Of a DNA stretch of 64,000 nucleotides, positions 15,705-27,570 are shown piece after piece; positions within the stretch are counted from its first letter, which is position 1, and each line of letters opens with the position of its first letter. Made by a program: the position numbers and the translations under genes. The notes under the pieces were generated by a model, which was not told where the DNA came from, ran no database searches, and worked only from the letters and a program-made list of their open reading frames with translations. Origin of the DNA: Pseudomonas sp. TCU-HL1 (GTDB lineage Bacteria > Pseudomonadota > Gammaproteobacteria > Pseudomonadales > Pseudomonadaceae); assembly GCF_001708505.1 (NCBI RefSeq), contig NZ_CP015992.1:1364001-1428000 (forward strand). Direction: 5' to 3'.

Positions 15705-16182
15705 CAAAACCTCCAGTTGCTTTTATTGGTGTTGGAGTCTCGGTCCCACCGCCGTACCCTCGTGAGGCAGGTTCAACCTTTCATGCACTGGAAAAGGTCA
15801 ACCGGGGTGTCGGACCTAAGGAAGGAGTCTAGTTGGCGCTGCTCCGCTCGCCACCGGACGCTTCCTCGCCCATTGGTCAAATGGGCTGGAGACGGATTGC
15901 GCCCACCCTTGCACCATGAATGGCGCCAGGTGATCGCCTGCAAGGTAGCAATCGGAGTTGCTACCCAACCCGTTGCACGCCAAGGCAAGTGTTACCGAGC
16001 CTTGGTGCGTGATTCAGTCTGGTGCTGGATAGCAAAGGCCGTACCAGCCAGCTGCCAATAGGCCTATTCCGATAGGTCAATAGGTAAAGTTTTAGCCGTG
16101 CGACATCTTTTTCAGTTATCAAACCACCCCTTCTGATACCCATGCCCTGCAACTGTGCAGTTGCACCACAACGGAGCCACAC
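15705..16182. other. Intergenic region between divergent aapJ and carboxylesterase genes
   Basis: 478 bases with no supportable gene. I looked for a sigma-54 (NtrC-type) promoter for aapJ and found none that fits. AT-rich patches lie at 15720-15735 and 16080-16120. A run of short hairpins at 15940-15970 (GGTAGCAATCGGAGTTGCTACC) may be regulatory. Confidence 0.4.
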
Positions 16183-16842
16183 ATGAGCGACACACTGATC
16201 CTCGAGCCCACACATCGCGCCGACGCCTGCGTTATCTGGCTCCACGGCCTGGGCGCGGATCGCTATGACTTCCTGCCGGTGGCCGAAGCCCTGCAGGATG
16301 TCCTGGGCACCACCCGGTTCGTGCTGCCCCAGGCGCCGACCCGCGCGGTAACCATCAACGGTGGCTGGGCCATGCCGTCCTGGTACGACATCCTTGCGAT
16401 GAGCCCCGAGCGGGCGATCAACGAGAGACAGCTGGAAGAATCGGCCGAGCAGGTGATGGCGCTGGTACAGGCACAACTCGATGCAGGCATCGAGCCGCGC
16501 CGTATCTTCCTTGCCGGGTTCTCCCAGGGGGGGGCCGTGGTGCTGCACACCGCATTCCTGCGCTGGCCGGAAGCGTTGGGAGGCGTACTGGCGCTGTCGA
16601 CCTATGCACCGACCTTCACCGACGAAATGACGCTGCCTGATACAAAACGACAACTGCCGGTACTCTGCTTGCATGGCACCTTCGACGATGTGGTGCTGCC
16701 CGCGATGGGGCGCGCTGCACATGATCGCCTGGCGGCTGCCGGGGTTCCTGTGGCATGGCGCGACTATCCGATGGCCCACGAGGTATTGCCGCAGCAGATC
16801 CGTGACATTGGCACCTGGCTGGTGGAGCGGCTGCACAGCTGA
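16183..16842 (+). CDS. Carboxylesterase II (alpha/beta hydrolase, EstB type)
   Basis: A 219-aa cytoplasmic alpha/beta hydrolase of the phospholipase/carboxylesterase family. Catalytic triad: S114 in GFSQGG, D168 in HGTFDDVV and H199 in YPMAHEV, the same numbering I know for P. fluorescens carboxylesterase II. The oxyanion-loop motif WLHGLGAD is at 19-26. It hydrolyses short-chain esters, and its physiological substrate is not known. It is divergent from aapJ, an arrangement I recall from P. aeruginosa, where rhlB is also nearby. Confidence 0.9.
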   Translation: MSDTLILEPTHRADACVIWLHGLGADRYDFLPVAEALQDVLGTTRFVLPQAPTRAVTINGGWAMPSWYDILAMSPERAINERQLEESAEQVMALVQAQLDAGIEPRRIFLAGFSQGGAVVLHTAFLRWPEALGGVLALSTYAPTFTDEMTLPDTKRQLPVLCLHGTFDDVVLPAMGRAAHDRLAAAGVPVAWRDYPMAHEVLPQQIRDIGTWLVERLHS

Positions 16843-17012
16843 TCACTCAACCCTCAGAACAAGAGTCGACCCTGGCGCCGTTCCCTGTCACCGACCTCTG
16901 GGACAAGCTGGTGGGCTTGCGTGGCCGATTGCCGGAGCTGGACGGGCCGCTGAAGGCGCAACGGGAAGCGCGTCTGGTCGGCTACTCGGTGAAGTTCCGC
17001 CTGATGGCTTGA
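16843..17012 (+). pseudogene. Coding-like fragment without a good start
   Basis: Immediately after the carboxylesterase stop, a frame ending at the TGA 17010-17012 reads in part VTDLWDKLVGLRGRLPEL and ends in VKFRLMA. Codon choice looks normal for this genome (C/G in most third positions), which suggests real or formerly real coding sequence. The only in-frame start is a GTG at 16911 (33 aa) without a clear ribosome site. I do not recognise the family. It could be a gene remnant or a very small gene. Confidence 0.3.
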
Positions 17013-17034
17013 GGCCATCTATACTATTTCGCGA

Positions 17035-17056
17035 GGCCGCCCAAGGGCGGCCTTCT
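17035..17056 (+). terminator. Intrinsic terminator
   Basis: Stem GGCCGCCC / GGGCGGCC with a 2-base AA turn, then TTCT. It closes the carboxylesterase unit. Confidence 0.6.
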
Positions 17057-17321
17057 GGTCTCAGCCCTTGATGATGATCTTTGCCGCCTGGCGGAAGCCA
17101 CCAGGGCGTCGGCTTTGTGCGTCCATGATTTTGTTGCGAAATTGTGGCGAATATCAGGAGTTGTCGCGTTCCTTACCGATATCCGGCCGTCTGTCGGCCA
17201 AGCTTTTGGTGGTCATTGCCAGGCAAAAAGTGCGGGAATACTGTCGCGCTGGGTTAACAGCTGACACAGGGATCGCTAGCGGTGTCGTCCGCTTCGACTG
17301 CCATCCGAGGCCGTTGCAGCC

Positions 17322-18260
17322 ATGAAGCATGTTCACTGGCAAGAAGACCTGGCGTTGTTGAGCCGACTGCGCCTTTTCCAGAACGTTGCGGCGAGCAATC
17401 TCGAACGCTTGCTGAAAGAGTTTCGCGCCTGCGATCTGGAGGCGAGTGAGGTCGTGCTGTCGCCGTTCAATCGCAACCAGTACCTCTACCTGGTGCTGAG
17501 CGGGCGGCTGAAGGTGTATCTGGGGTCACTGGACAACAGCCCCGTGAGTACCGTCGAACCGGGCGAATGTGCCGGTGAAATCAGCTTCATCGACAACGAT
17601 CACCCGTCGGCCTATGTGGTGGCCAGCGAACCCACCACGGCCTTGCGCTTGCACCGGCAGTCCCTGGAAAGCCTCTTCCAGCAGTCCCCACAAGTGATGC
17701 GGAACCTGCTGGAGCTGCTTTGCGATCGGGTGCGCCAGGGCAATCGCATCATTCTCGACACCGAACAGAACGCCAAGATCGACACCCTCACCGGGCTCTT
17801 CAATCGTCGCTGGATGGAGCATCTCTACCAGCGCGAAAGTACCCGCTGTGCCTTCAACGAGCAGCCGCTGTCGATGCTCATGCTCGATGTCGATCACTTC
17901 AAGGCCTACAACGATTGCCATGGCCACCTGGCGGGTGACTACGCGCTGTGCCTGGTAGCGCATACCTTGCGCAACCAGTTGCGCCCCAAGGACAGCATGG
18001 CGCGATACGGCGGCGAGGAGTTCGTCATCCTCCTGCCCGAAATGGCCAGTGGCGAGGCCCGTGCAATCGGTGAGCGGCTGCGCAGCAGCCTGGAACTGAT
18101 TCCTTCCTTTTATTCCCCGCTGGGTGTGCTGCCTGGCGTGACCGTTTCCATCGGCCTGTCCGAAATGCACCACCCCGACAGCCTGCAAGGCATGATTTCA
18201 CGGGCTGACCTGGCCCTGTACCAGGCCAAGCAGGACGGGCGGAATCGCCTCAACGGGTAG
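17322..18260 (+). CDS. Diguanylate cyclase with N-terminal cyclic-nucleotide-binding-like domain
   Basis: A 312-aa cytoplasmic protein, no membrane segment. Residues 13-125 form a cNMP-binding (CAP-like) beta-barrel. Residues 150-310 form a GGDEF domain with signature GGEEF at 230-234 and an RxxD inhibitory site (RPKD, 221-224) five residues before it, so it should make c-di-GMP and be product-inhibited. In the phosphate-binding cassette (GECAGEISFIDNDHPSAYVV) the usual arginine is replaced by proline, so it may not bind cAMP. No operon partner. c-di-GMP is also the activating ligand of Alg44 in this window, though no direct link is shown. Confidence 0.88.
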   Translation: MKHVHWQEDLALLSRLRLFQNVAASNLERLLKEFRACDLEASEVVLSPFNRNQYLYLVLSGRLKVYLGSLDNSPVSTVEPGECAGEISFIDNDHPSAYVVASEPTTALRLHRQSLESLFQQSPQVMRNLLELLCDRVRQGNRIILDTEQNAKIDTLTGLFNRRWMEHLYQRESTRCAFNEQPLSMLMLDVDHFKAYNDCHGHLAGDYALCLVAHTLRNQLRPKDSMARYGGEEFVILLPEMASGEARAIGERLRSSLELIPSFYSPLGVLPGVTVSIGLSEMHHPDSLQGMISRADLALYQAKQDGRNRLNG

Positions 18261-18287
18261 CCGAGCCCCGGTCCGGACTCCTGTTGC

Positions 18288-18349
18288 AGGGTGCGCTGTG
18301 CGCACCAGATCCCTAGCGCCGGCTTATCGGTGCGCGCAGCGCACCCTAC
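18288..18349. repeat. Dispersed GTAGGGTGCGC palindrome
   Basis: AGGGTGCGCTGTGCGCACC and GGTGCGCGCAGCGCACCCTAC are inverted arms around 23 bases. Same family as the copy split by the IS at 4759-6118. Confidence 0.75.
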
Positions 18350-18446
18350 GCGTGTTCCCTCGAATGAGGTCGCTCCTACATTTCCCGCCTGCTCAAATGT
18401 CTGTTTGCTAGAGTCCGTTCACAACAAGACAGCCGGGAAGCTGGAC

Positions 18447-19604
18447 ATGCGAAAACTGCTGATCGCTTTGCTACTGCTGGTGGCCGTTGGCCTGGGGGTT
18501 TTCTTCTACCTGCCGGGGTTCCTCGACCGTGAGATGAATACGGTAGCCGCACCGCCGCCATACTCTGCCTCGGATGAAGCCGAGGCCCTGCACAAGACCC
18601 TGTTCGTCGCTGACTTGCACGACGATGCCTTGCTGTGGAACCGCAACCTGCTGGAGCGTCATGACTTCGGCCACAGCGACCTGCCGCGCCTGCTCGAAGG
18701 CCGCGTCGGCCTGCAGGTGTTCTCCACCGTCACCAAGACCCCGCGCGGACTCAACTACGAACGCAACGGTGCGGATACCGACGACATCACCCTGCTGGTC
18801 ATGGCCCAGCGCTGGCCCCGCGCGACCTGGACCAGCCTGCTGGAGCGCGCCCTCTACCAGGGCAAGAAACTCGAGGAAGCGGCCGCCGGCAGCCAGGGCA
18901 AGCTGAGCCTGGTGCGCAGCCGTGACGATTTCACCAGGTACCTCGCGGCCTGGGAGAAGGCCCCGAACCAGGTGGCCGCCATCCTCGCCACCGAGGGCCT
19001 GCACCCGCTGGAAGGCAAGCTGGAGAACGTCGACCGCATGTACGACGCAGGCTTCCGCATCATGGGCCTGACCCATTTCTTCGATAACGAAGTGGGTGGC
19101 TCCGCCCATGGGCTGGAGAAGGGCGGCCTGACCCCCTTCGGTCGCCGGGTGATCGCGCTCCTGGAAGAAAAGAAGATGCTGGTGGACCTGGCCCATTCTT
19201 CACGTGCGCTGATCGACGACGTGCTGAACATGGCCGAGCGTCCGGTACTGGTGTCCCACACCGGCGTCGAGGGCACCTGCCCGGGTACCCGCAACCTGAG
19301 CGACGCCCATATCCAGCGCATCGCCGCCACCGGCGGGGTGATCGGCATCGGCTACTGGGACACCGCCGTTTGTGAAACCTCGGTCAAGGCCATCGTCAAG
19401 GCCATCCGCTACGTCGCCGACAAGGTGGGCGTGGCCCATGTGGCACTGGGGTCGGACTTCGATGGCGCGGTGCATACGCCCTTCGATACCAGTGGCCTGG
19501 CGCAGCTCACCCAGGGGCTCAAGGAGGCAGGATTCAGCGAAGCGGAGATCGCCGCCATCATGGGGGGAAATGTGCGCAGATTGCTTCTGGAGAGCCTTCC
19601 TTAG
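18447..19604 (+). CDS. Membrane dipeptidase (peptidase M19, renal dipeptidase family)
   Basis: 385 aa. An N-terminal hydrophobic segment (LLIALLLLVAVGLGVFFYLPGF) acts as anchor or uncleaved signal, placing the enzyme on the periplasmic side. The M19 metallo-dipeptidase core shows the zinc ligands in VADLHDDALLWN, the bridging Glu in ILATEGLHPL, His in VSHTG, and the late block HVALGSDFDGAVHTPFD. The family cleaves dipeptides, including some D-amino-acid forms. The ATG at 18447 gives the signal anchor. The longer in-frame start upstream runs through the palindromic repeat. It precedes rhlB with a terminator-like hairpin between. Confidence 0.88.
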   Translation: MRKLLIALLLLVAVGLGVFFYLPGFLDREMNTVAAPPPYSASDEAEALHKTLFVADLHDDALLWNRNLLERHDFGHSDLPRLLEGRVGLQVFSTVTKTPRGLNYERNGADTDDITLLVMAQRWPRATWTSLLERALYQGKKLEEAAAGSQGKLSLVRSRDDFTRYLAAWEKAPNQVAAILATEGLHPLEGKLENVDRMYDAGFRIMGLTHFFDNEVGGSAHGLEKGGLTPFGRRVIALLEEKKMLVDLAHSSRALIDDVLNMAERPVLVSHTGVEGTCPGTRNLSDAHIQRIAATGGVIGIGYWDTAVCETSVKAIVKAIRYVADKVGVAHVALGSDFDGAVHTPFDTSGLAQLTQGLKEAGFSEAEIAAIMGGNVRRLLLESLP

Positions 19605-19623
19605 CCCAAGTCAAGTCCTCAAG

Positions 19624-19654
19624 TGCCCGCAGCTCTTCGCCCTGCGGGCATCTT
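19624..19654 (+). terminator. Terminator-like hairpin after the dipeptidase gene
   Basis: TGCCCGCAG / CTGCGGGCA, 9 bp with a 9-base loop, then TCTT. Confidence 0.6.
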
Positions 19655-19702
19655 GCTTTACACTGGCGGCCGTTCATTCCTTAATCAATCGACGAGATCA
19701 CC

Positions 19703-21178
<1,476 letters not shown>

Positions 21179-21194
21179 GGTTCGGTCGAATGAG

Positions 21195-21223
21195 AAAAGG
21201 CGAAGCATGTGCTTCGCCTTTTT
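21195..21223 (+). terminator. Intrinsic terminator of rhlB
   Basis: Stem AAAAGGCGAAGC / GCTTCGCCTTTT with a tetraloop, then T. Confidence 0.85.
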
Positions 21224-21294
21224 CGTTTGTGCCGGTGCCGGGCCGTTTCGCGAATGAATTCGCTCGCCACCGATGCAAACCTGGCGACGAACTT

Positions 21295-21348
21295 GTAGGA
21301 GCGAGCTCTGCTCGCGAAAGTTTGTTCGCGAGCAAACCTGGCTCCTAC
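21295..21348. repeat. REP-type palindrome (GTAGGAGCGAGCTCTGCTCGCGAA)
   Basis: GTAGGAGCGAGCTCTGCTCGCGAA at the left and TTCGCGAGCAAACCTGGCTCCTAC at the right are imperfect inverted copies. A half unit, GCGAATGAATTCGCTCGCC, lies just upstream (21250-21268). Confidence 0.65.
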
Positions 21349-21405
21349 GGGAGACCAGCCTTGGCGTTGCTACGGAGTCGCTACCGACGGCAACGGGAGG
21401 AAACC

Positions 21406-21426
21406 GTAGGGTGCGCTGTGCACACC
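21406..21426. repeat. Single arm of the GTAGGGTGCGC repeat
   Basis: A single arm, GTAGGGTGCGCTGTGCACACC, with no partner arm nearby. It lies 8 bases beyond the 3' end of the DUF58 gene. Confidence 0.6.
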
Positions 21427-21434
21427 GCCACGGG

Positions 21435-22762
21435 TTACAGCGCCCCAGCCTTTTTCCATGCCAGGTAACGGCTCACCAGTTGCGGTCCCAGCTCGCTGGG
21501 GCGGGCGTCCAGCACGGGCACACCGTGGGCGGCCAGGCGTTCCTGGAGACTGTTGCGGGCGTTGAGGTAGTCCACCGTGCCGCAATAGGCCAGCGCGTCA
21601 TCGAAGCTCTGAACCGGCGTATGACGCAGACTGTCGAGGACTTCCTCGCGCAGGCTGACCACCAGGAGGCGGTGGTGGCGGCCGAGGCGCTTCACCGCGT
21701 TGAACAGTTCGGCATCGTCCTCATCGCGCAGGTTGCTCACCAGCACCACCAGAGCGCGGCGGCGCTGGCGGACCAACAGGGCATCGGCGGCGGCGCTGTA
21801 GTCGGCCGGGCGCTGGGTGCTGTCGAGGTCGTAGACGCCGTTGAGCAGCACGCTCAGCTGGGCAGGCCCCTTGACCGGGGCGACGAAGCGGTCGCGCTCG
21901 GCGGCGAAGGTGGACAGGCCGACGGCGTCGCCCTGGCGCAGGGCGACGTAGCTGAGCAGCAGGCTGGCATTGAGGGCGTGGTCGAAATGGGAGAGATCGC
22001 CGTCCTGGCTGCGCATGCGGCGACCGCAGTCGAGCAGGAAGATGATCTGCTGATCGCGCTCGTCCTGATATTCGCGGGCAATCGGTGTGCGCTTGCGCGC
22101 GGTGGCCTTCCAGTCGATCTGGCGCAGGGTGTCGCCGTCGCGGAACTCGCGCAACTGGTGGAACTCCAGGCCAAGGCCGCGGCGTGGGCGCTGGCGAACG
22201 CCGAGTTGGCTGAGCCAGTCGTCCACCGCCTTGAGCTGGGCGCCGTAAAGGCGGGCGAAATCCGGGTAGACCCGCGCTTCCCCAGGCAGTTCGAGGACGC
22301 GTTTGTGCCGCCACAGACCAAGCGGGCTGGGCAATTGCACTTCGCAGGTGGGGAACAGGAAATGGCCACGCTTGAGCGGGCGAACCCGGTAGCCGAATTC
22401 CGTCGACTCACCGGGGTGCAGGGGCACCCGTTGGGGCAGGGGCTCGAACTCCATGGCCGCCGGCACCTGATCGAATACCTCCAGCTCCAGCGTGCGGTCA
22501 TAGGGATGGTGCAGTGTCAGGCGCACGTCGCTCCAGCGGCCCAGCGCCAGGTTGCCCGGAAGCGCGCGGGCCAGTCGCGGCGAGGGCTGGCGCCGCAGCC
22601 AGAGGGCATCGAACAGCGCGAGCACGAGCAGCGTGCCGAGCAGGCCCCACCAGAGCGGCTCGAGTGGCGCCGGCAAGCCGATACCCAGAACGGGCAGGGC
22701 GCCGAGCAACAGCGCCAGGCCGAGGAGCCCGGCTACCAGCGCGAGCAGTGCGCGGGAGGGCT

Positions 22763-22766
<4 letters not shown>
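21435..22766 (-). CDS. DUF58 / vWA-like membrane protein of a MoxR gene cluster
   Basis: 443 aa. Two N-terminal membrane segments (about 8-30 and 35-55). The DUF58 signature near residues 205-230 is LREFRDGDTLRQIDWKATAR. The C-terminal part is a vWA-like fold starting QIIFLLDCGRRMRSQ, whose metal-site motif is altered from DxSxS to DCGRR. DUF58 proteins accompany MoxR AAA+ ATPases and are thought to help assemble or activate protein complexes. Its start overlaps the moxR stop by 4 bases (ATGA). Last gene of a six-gene coupled operon. Confidence 0.85.
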
Positions 22767-23787
<1,021 letters not shown>

Positions 23788-23788
<1 letters not shown>

Positions 23789-25023
23789 CAAAGGGCATTC
23801 CTGAGGGTTTGCAGGTGGGCGACCTGGCGGGTGAATTCGGCGGCGCTGAGCCGTTGCCTGGGCAGCGGCCGCATGGCTTGGCTGATGGCGGTCGGTGGCA
23901 AGCGGGTCAGGCGGCCCAGCACCTGCCATTGCTCGGCCACGGGAAGCCGTTCGAAACCGGGATGACGGTGTCGCGCGCGGCGCTGGATATCCCGTTGCAG
24001 GCCTTGCAGCAGGCTGGTCTGGCCGCTGCGGCGGAGCAGGAAATCGGCGCTGCCGCGCAGGTGTTCCTCCAGCTGCCGGCGTGCCCGGCTGGCTGGCGCC
24101 TGAAGCGGGCCCTGGCGCTGGCCGACGTGCCACAGCGCGAGCACGATGAGCAGGGCCAGGGCGACCAGCGCTTCGGGGAAGTTCTGACCGAGCAGGGTCG
24201 CGATGCCGTCGCGTTCGGCGCGGTAGAGCAGGGTGACGGCGCTGTCCTGGGTGAGGTACCAGAGCAGCCAGGCGTTGTCGTATTCGACGATGTCACGGTT
24301 CTGCCAGATCCAGCCGTCGGTGAGCACCGTGACCAGGCCATCGCCATGGTTCAGCTGCAGCATGTGGGTGGCCTTGGCGCTGTTGGCCCAGGCGTGGGCG
24401 CGATTCTGACTGTCGTAGAGGTGAAATTCCGGGTCGAAGCTGGCGTAGGCCGGCGCCTGCTCGTTCTCCAGATAGAGCTTGGTCAGTTCGGGGAAGGGGT
24501 CTTCCTCGTCCTGGGCCTGCTCGTCTGCACTGGCGGCCGTGTCCATGAGCTGTTCTTCAGTCGGCTCGCCGCCTTCCTGTTCTTCCGGCTTGTCGCTTTC
24601 GAGGTCCTTGGCCTCGAACTGCTGGATGCCCAGGCGATCGGCGAGCAGGTCGCCGCTCTTGCCATCCTTTTCGTCATAGAGGCGTTCGGCGATGAACAGC
24701 AAGTGGCCGCCCTTGCTCGCCCAGTCGAGCAGACGATCGGCCTGGCGCGGAGTCATGCGCGAGCGGCCGCCGAGCAGCAGCAGGCTGTTCCCGGCGCTGG
24801 GCAGGTTGTCGAGCACCTCCAGGCCATCGGCTCGGGTGACATTCAGGCCCTGTTTGCGCAGGAAGTGTTCGGCCGCGAGGTAGGGGTTGCCCAGCACCTC
24901 CGGCGCGGGGCCGTGCTCGACGGTGTCCTGGTAGGGGCGTAGCTGCCCGGCGACATAAATGGCCAGCAGGCCCACTAGCAGAAGCAGGCCGGCGCCGATG
25001 AGGAAACGCGGACGCAGGTTCAT
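23788..25023 (-). CDS. DUF4350 membrane protein
   Basis: 411 aa. One N-terminal membrane anchor (RFLIGAGLLLLVGLLAIYVAG), then an alpha/beta domain resembling the GATase/ABC-type DUF4350 fold (LLLLGGRSRMTPRQADRLLDWASKGGHLLFIAERL). An acidic low-complexity stretch (EEQEGGEP...DEQAQDEED) follows near 148-175, then a second membrane helix near 290-310 and a basic cytoplasmic tail. The function is unknown, and the position between DUF4129 and moxR genes is standard for this cluster type. It is coupled to both neighbours by 4-base and 1-base overlaps. Confidence 0.8.
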
Positions 25024-26603
25024 GGCGTGGCGCCCCTGGCGAACTGGCGGCGCCAGGCATCGCAGAGCCCTTGGCGCAGTTCGGCGGCGGGCAGGCGATG
25101 GCCGTAGGCGAGGTTTTGCCAGTGGCCGGTGAGGGTCTGGCTGAAGCCTTCCAGTTCGGCATTGTCCAGGCCACCGACCAGCTCCAGGACTTCGCCTTCG
25201 GTATGGGATTGTCGGAGCGGCAGGCGGAAGTCATGCAGCAGGCGGCTGAGCAGCGCGCGATAGAGCAGCCCAAGGGCTTCCCGTGGCTGGGTGGCCCAGA
25301 GGCGCTCGGCTTCACCGGCGACGTCGTCGGGCAGGCTTTCCGGTGCCAATTCCAGGCCGAAGAGCATGGACGGCGCTTCGCGCGGCCGACGCTGGGGCAG
25401 GCCAAGGCGTCCGGCAAAGGCGCTGATCCAGTCGCGGTAACGCCAGAGCAGCAGGGCGATGAGGCTGAACAGCAGGCCCCAGAGCAATGCCTTGATGATC
25501 AGTGCGAGGGTATCCAGACTGCGCGCGTAGGCGGCCAGTTCGAACAGGTTGCGGATGAAGTCGGCCCAGCCCTCTGCATCTTCGGGTTTCAGGTCCTGAT
25601 CGGCGTTCTCCTCGCCGAAGTGCCAGCGGGTGACGGTATCGCGGTTCTGGAAGGGCGGAGCGTCGAGCAGGGCAGTGATGTTGTCCCTGGCGGCCTTGCC
25701 GGTCAGCGCCTGGTGGGTGAGGCGTTCTGCGTCCGGGCCGTCGAGGAAGGCCTGGGGCGCAAGGCACAGGGTCGGGGCGTCATCGGCCATGGCCGGCTGG
25801 GGCAGTTGGCTGAGCAGCAAGCCCAGGCCCAGTAGCAGGGCGTAGGCGGTGCCGGTCATGCGCTGACGCAGACGACGGAACTGCAGTTCGATGTCCCAGC
25901 CCTCCAGCGACGTGCGGCGGTTGAGGTAGAGGGTGAAGCCGCACGCGACGTACACCGGCCCCCAAACCATCAGCACCAGCACATACAGGCTGTTGGAGAG
26001 GTGTTCCAGCCAGATCCATTCGCCCGAGGCCATTTCCAGGAGTTTCTGCCAGTCCCAGTCGATCACCACCTGCTGGGGCAGCATGAGGTAGAGCAGGGTG
26101 ATCAGGCCGAACCAGAGCGCCGACTCCAGGTGCACGCCGATCACGGTCAGCCAGGTCGCGCCGCCTGCGTCGCGCTGGCCCAGTACCACCAGGCGCTGGC
26201 TGCGGGCCCGACCCGAGAGACCCTCCAGTTGCAGCACCGGCAAGTCGAAACTGCGGGTAGTGCTCAGGCGGCGCCAGGTCAGGCTCGCGAGCAGCTGTGG
26301 CTTGAGCAGGCGCGGGTAGGCGCGCAGCGCTTCCTTGAGGGTTGGCGTGTCGCCAAACAACGCGCGGGACAGTATGTACAGCGGCAGCCTTTCATAGGCC
26401 GGCTTGAGCAGCCAGAACAGGACGATGGCCAGGCCCGGGTAATTCCAGCAGAGCAGGGTGAGCAGGCCGTACACCGGCAGCGTGACGAGCGCCCAGCTCG
26501 CCATCAGCAGGCTGGCGTGGCGGCGCGCCAGCAGCACGCCGAGGTCCATGGCCTCCCAGGCACTGCGCGGGCGGATGGCGACGCTGGAATCAGTCAGGCG
26601 CAT
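25020..26603 (-). CDS. DUF4129-containing multi-pass membrane protein
   Basis: 527 aa. About five to six membrane segments in the first 250 residues, a periplasmic stretch containing APTLCLAPQAFLDGPDAE, a further helix near 380 and a C-terminal cytoplasmic DUF4129 domain (ALGLLYRALLSRLLHDFRLPL...TEGEVLELV). The ATG at 26603 has AGGAGG close upstream and overlaps the end of the SpoIIM-like gene by 14 bases. An in-frame start at 26663 inside that gene is not supported. The function is unknown; part of the MoxR membrane cluster. Confidence 0.8.
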   Translation of the reverse strand: MRLTDSSVAIRPRSAWEAMDLGVLLARRHASLLMASWALVTLPVYGLLTLLCWNYPGLAIVLFWLLKPAYERLPLYILSRALFGDTPTLKEALRAYPRLLKPQLLASLTWRRLSTTRSFDLPVLQLEGLSGRARSQRLVVLGQRDAGGATWLTVIGVHLESALWFGLITLLYLMLPQQVVIDWDWQKLLEMASGEWIWLEHLSNSLYVLVLMVWGPVYVACGFTLYLNRRTSLEGWDIELQFRRLRQRMTGTAYALLLGLGLLLSQLPQPAMADDAPTLCLAPQAFLDGPDAERLTHQALTGKAARDNITALLDAPPFQNRDTVTRWHFGEENADQDLKPEDAEGWADFIRNLFELAAYARSLDTLALIIKALLWGLLFSLIALLLWRYRDWISAFAGRLGLPQRRPREAPSMLFGLELAPESLPDDVAGEAERLWATQPREALGLLYRALLSRLLHDFRLPLRQSHTEGEVLELVGGLDNAELEGFSQTLTGHWQNLAYGHRLPAAELRQGLCDAWRRQFARGATP

Positions 26604-27570
26604 GCGCCCTCCTGCCGACCAGCCCGAAGTAGAGTCCCACCAGCAGCCAGAGCCCGGTGCCAACCAGGTATTTCACCTGAGGCTCCACCACCCGGATGGA
26701 AGACCAGTAGGCCTCGACGAACGCGGCGATCACCAACAGCAGGATGACCCCCGCCACCAGTTGCACGCTGCGCCCGGCTGCCAGGCGCAGGGCCTCGCCA
26801 CGGGGCAGGCGCCCGGGGGCGAGCAGTGCCCAGCCCAGTTGCAGGCCCGCGGCACCGGCGAAGGCAATGGCGGTCAGCTCGAAGGCGCCGTGGCCGATGA
26901 CGAAGGACCAGAAGGTTTCGCCGAAGCCGATCTGCGTCAGGTGCCCCGCCACCGCACCGATGTGCAGGCCGTTGAAGAGCAGGAAGAACAGGCTGCCGAC
27001 GCCGAACAGCAGGCCGCCGGCGTAGGTCTGAAAGGCGATGCCGATGTTGTTCATGATGTAGTGGCCGAACATCATCCAGTCGTCCCCCGAGTCCCGCTCG
27101 CTCATGGGCCCGATGCGCCGGGCGTCCGGGTCGTACATGGACTCCATGGAGGACACCTGCTCCGGGTCCAGCAGGCTGTAGACCAGGTCCGGCCAGTTGT
27201 GTACCAGCAGACCCATCAGCAGCAGGCTGCCGTAGAACAGCAGGCTGGCGGCGGCGATGCTGCGCCACTGGCTGCGCACCAGGCGCGGGAAGCCGCCGAG
27301 CACGAACCCCAGCAGGCGCGCGCCGAGATGGCTGCGGTGCCGGTAGAACTGCTGATGGCCGCGCATGGCCAGTTGTTGCAGGTGCTCCACCAGGTGGCCG
27401 CTGTAGCCGCGCTCCTGGGCCAGGGCGAGCTGTTGGCAGATTTGCCGGTAGTCGGCGGCGAAGGTCTGGCACGCGCGAGCGTCGGCTTTGCCGCGTTCGA
27501 GGCGGTCGAGCAGCTCGGCGAAGGTCTTCCAGCCTGCCTGGTTCTGGCGTTCGAACAGGTTCTGTTTCAT
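26590..27570 (-). CDS. SpoIIM-like (stage II sporulation protein M family) membrane protein
   Basis: 326 aa. An amphipathic N-terminal region (about 1-95) with many Arg and Gln precedes five membrane segments. The family blocks are IMNNIGIAFQTYAGGLLFGVGS and GHGAFELTAIAFAGAAGLQLGW. In Bacillus SpoIIM is needed for septal peptidoglycan hydrolysis during engulfment. In non-sporulating pseudomonads the homologue occurs in MoxR clusters and its role is unknown. The start overlaps the RDD-gene stop by 4 bases. Confidence 0.85.
   Translation of the reverse strand: MKQNLFERQNQAGWKTFAELLDRLERGKADARACQTFAADYRQICQQLALAQERGYSGHLVEHLQQLAMRGHQQFYRHRSHLGARLLGFVLGGFPRLVRSQWRSIAAASLLFYGSLLLMGLLVHNWPDLVYSLLDPEQVSSMESMYDPDARRIGPMSERDSGDDWMMFGHYIMNNIGIAFQTYAGGLLFGVGSLFFLLFNGLHIGAVAGHLTQIGFGETFWSFVIGHGAFELTAIAFAGAAGLQLGWALLAPGRLPRGEALRLAAGRSVQLVAGVILLLVIAAFVEAYWSSIRVVEPQVKYLVGTGLWLLVGLYFGLVGRRAHAPD

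Noticed and set aside
15705..16182. Possible sigma-54 promoter for aapJ
   Set aside because: Partial GG/GC elements exist but none has the right 10-base spacing on the minus strand.
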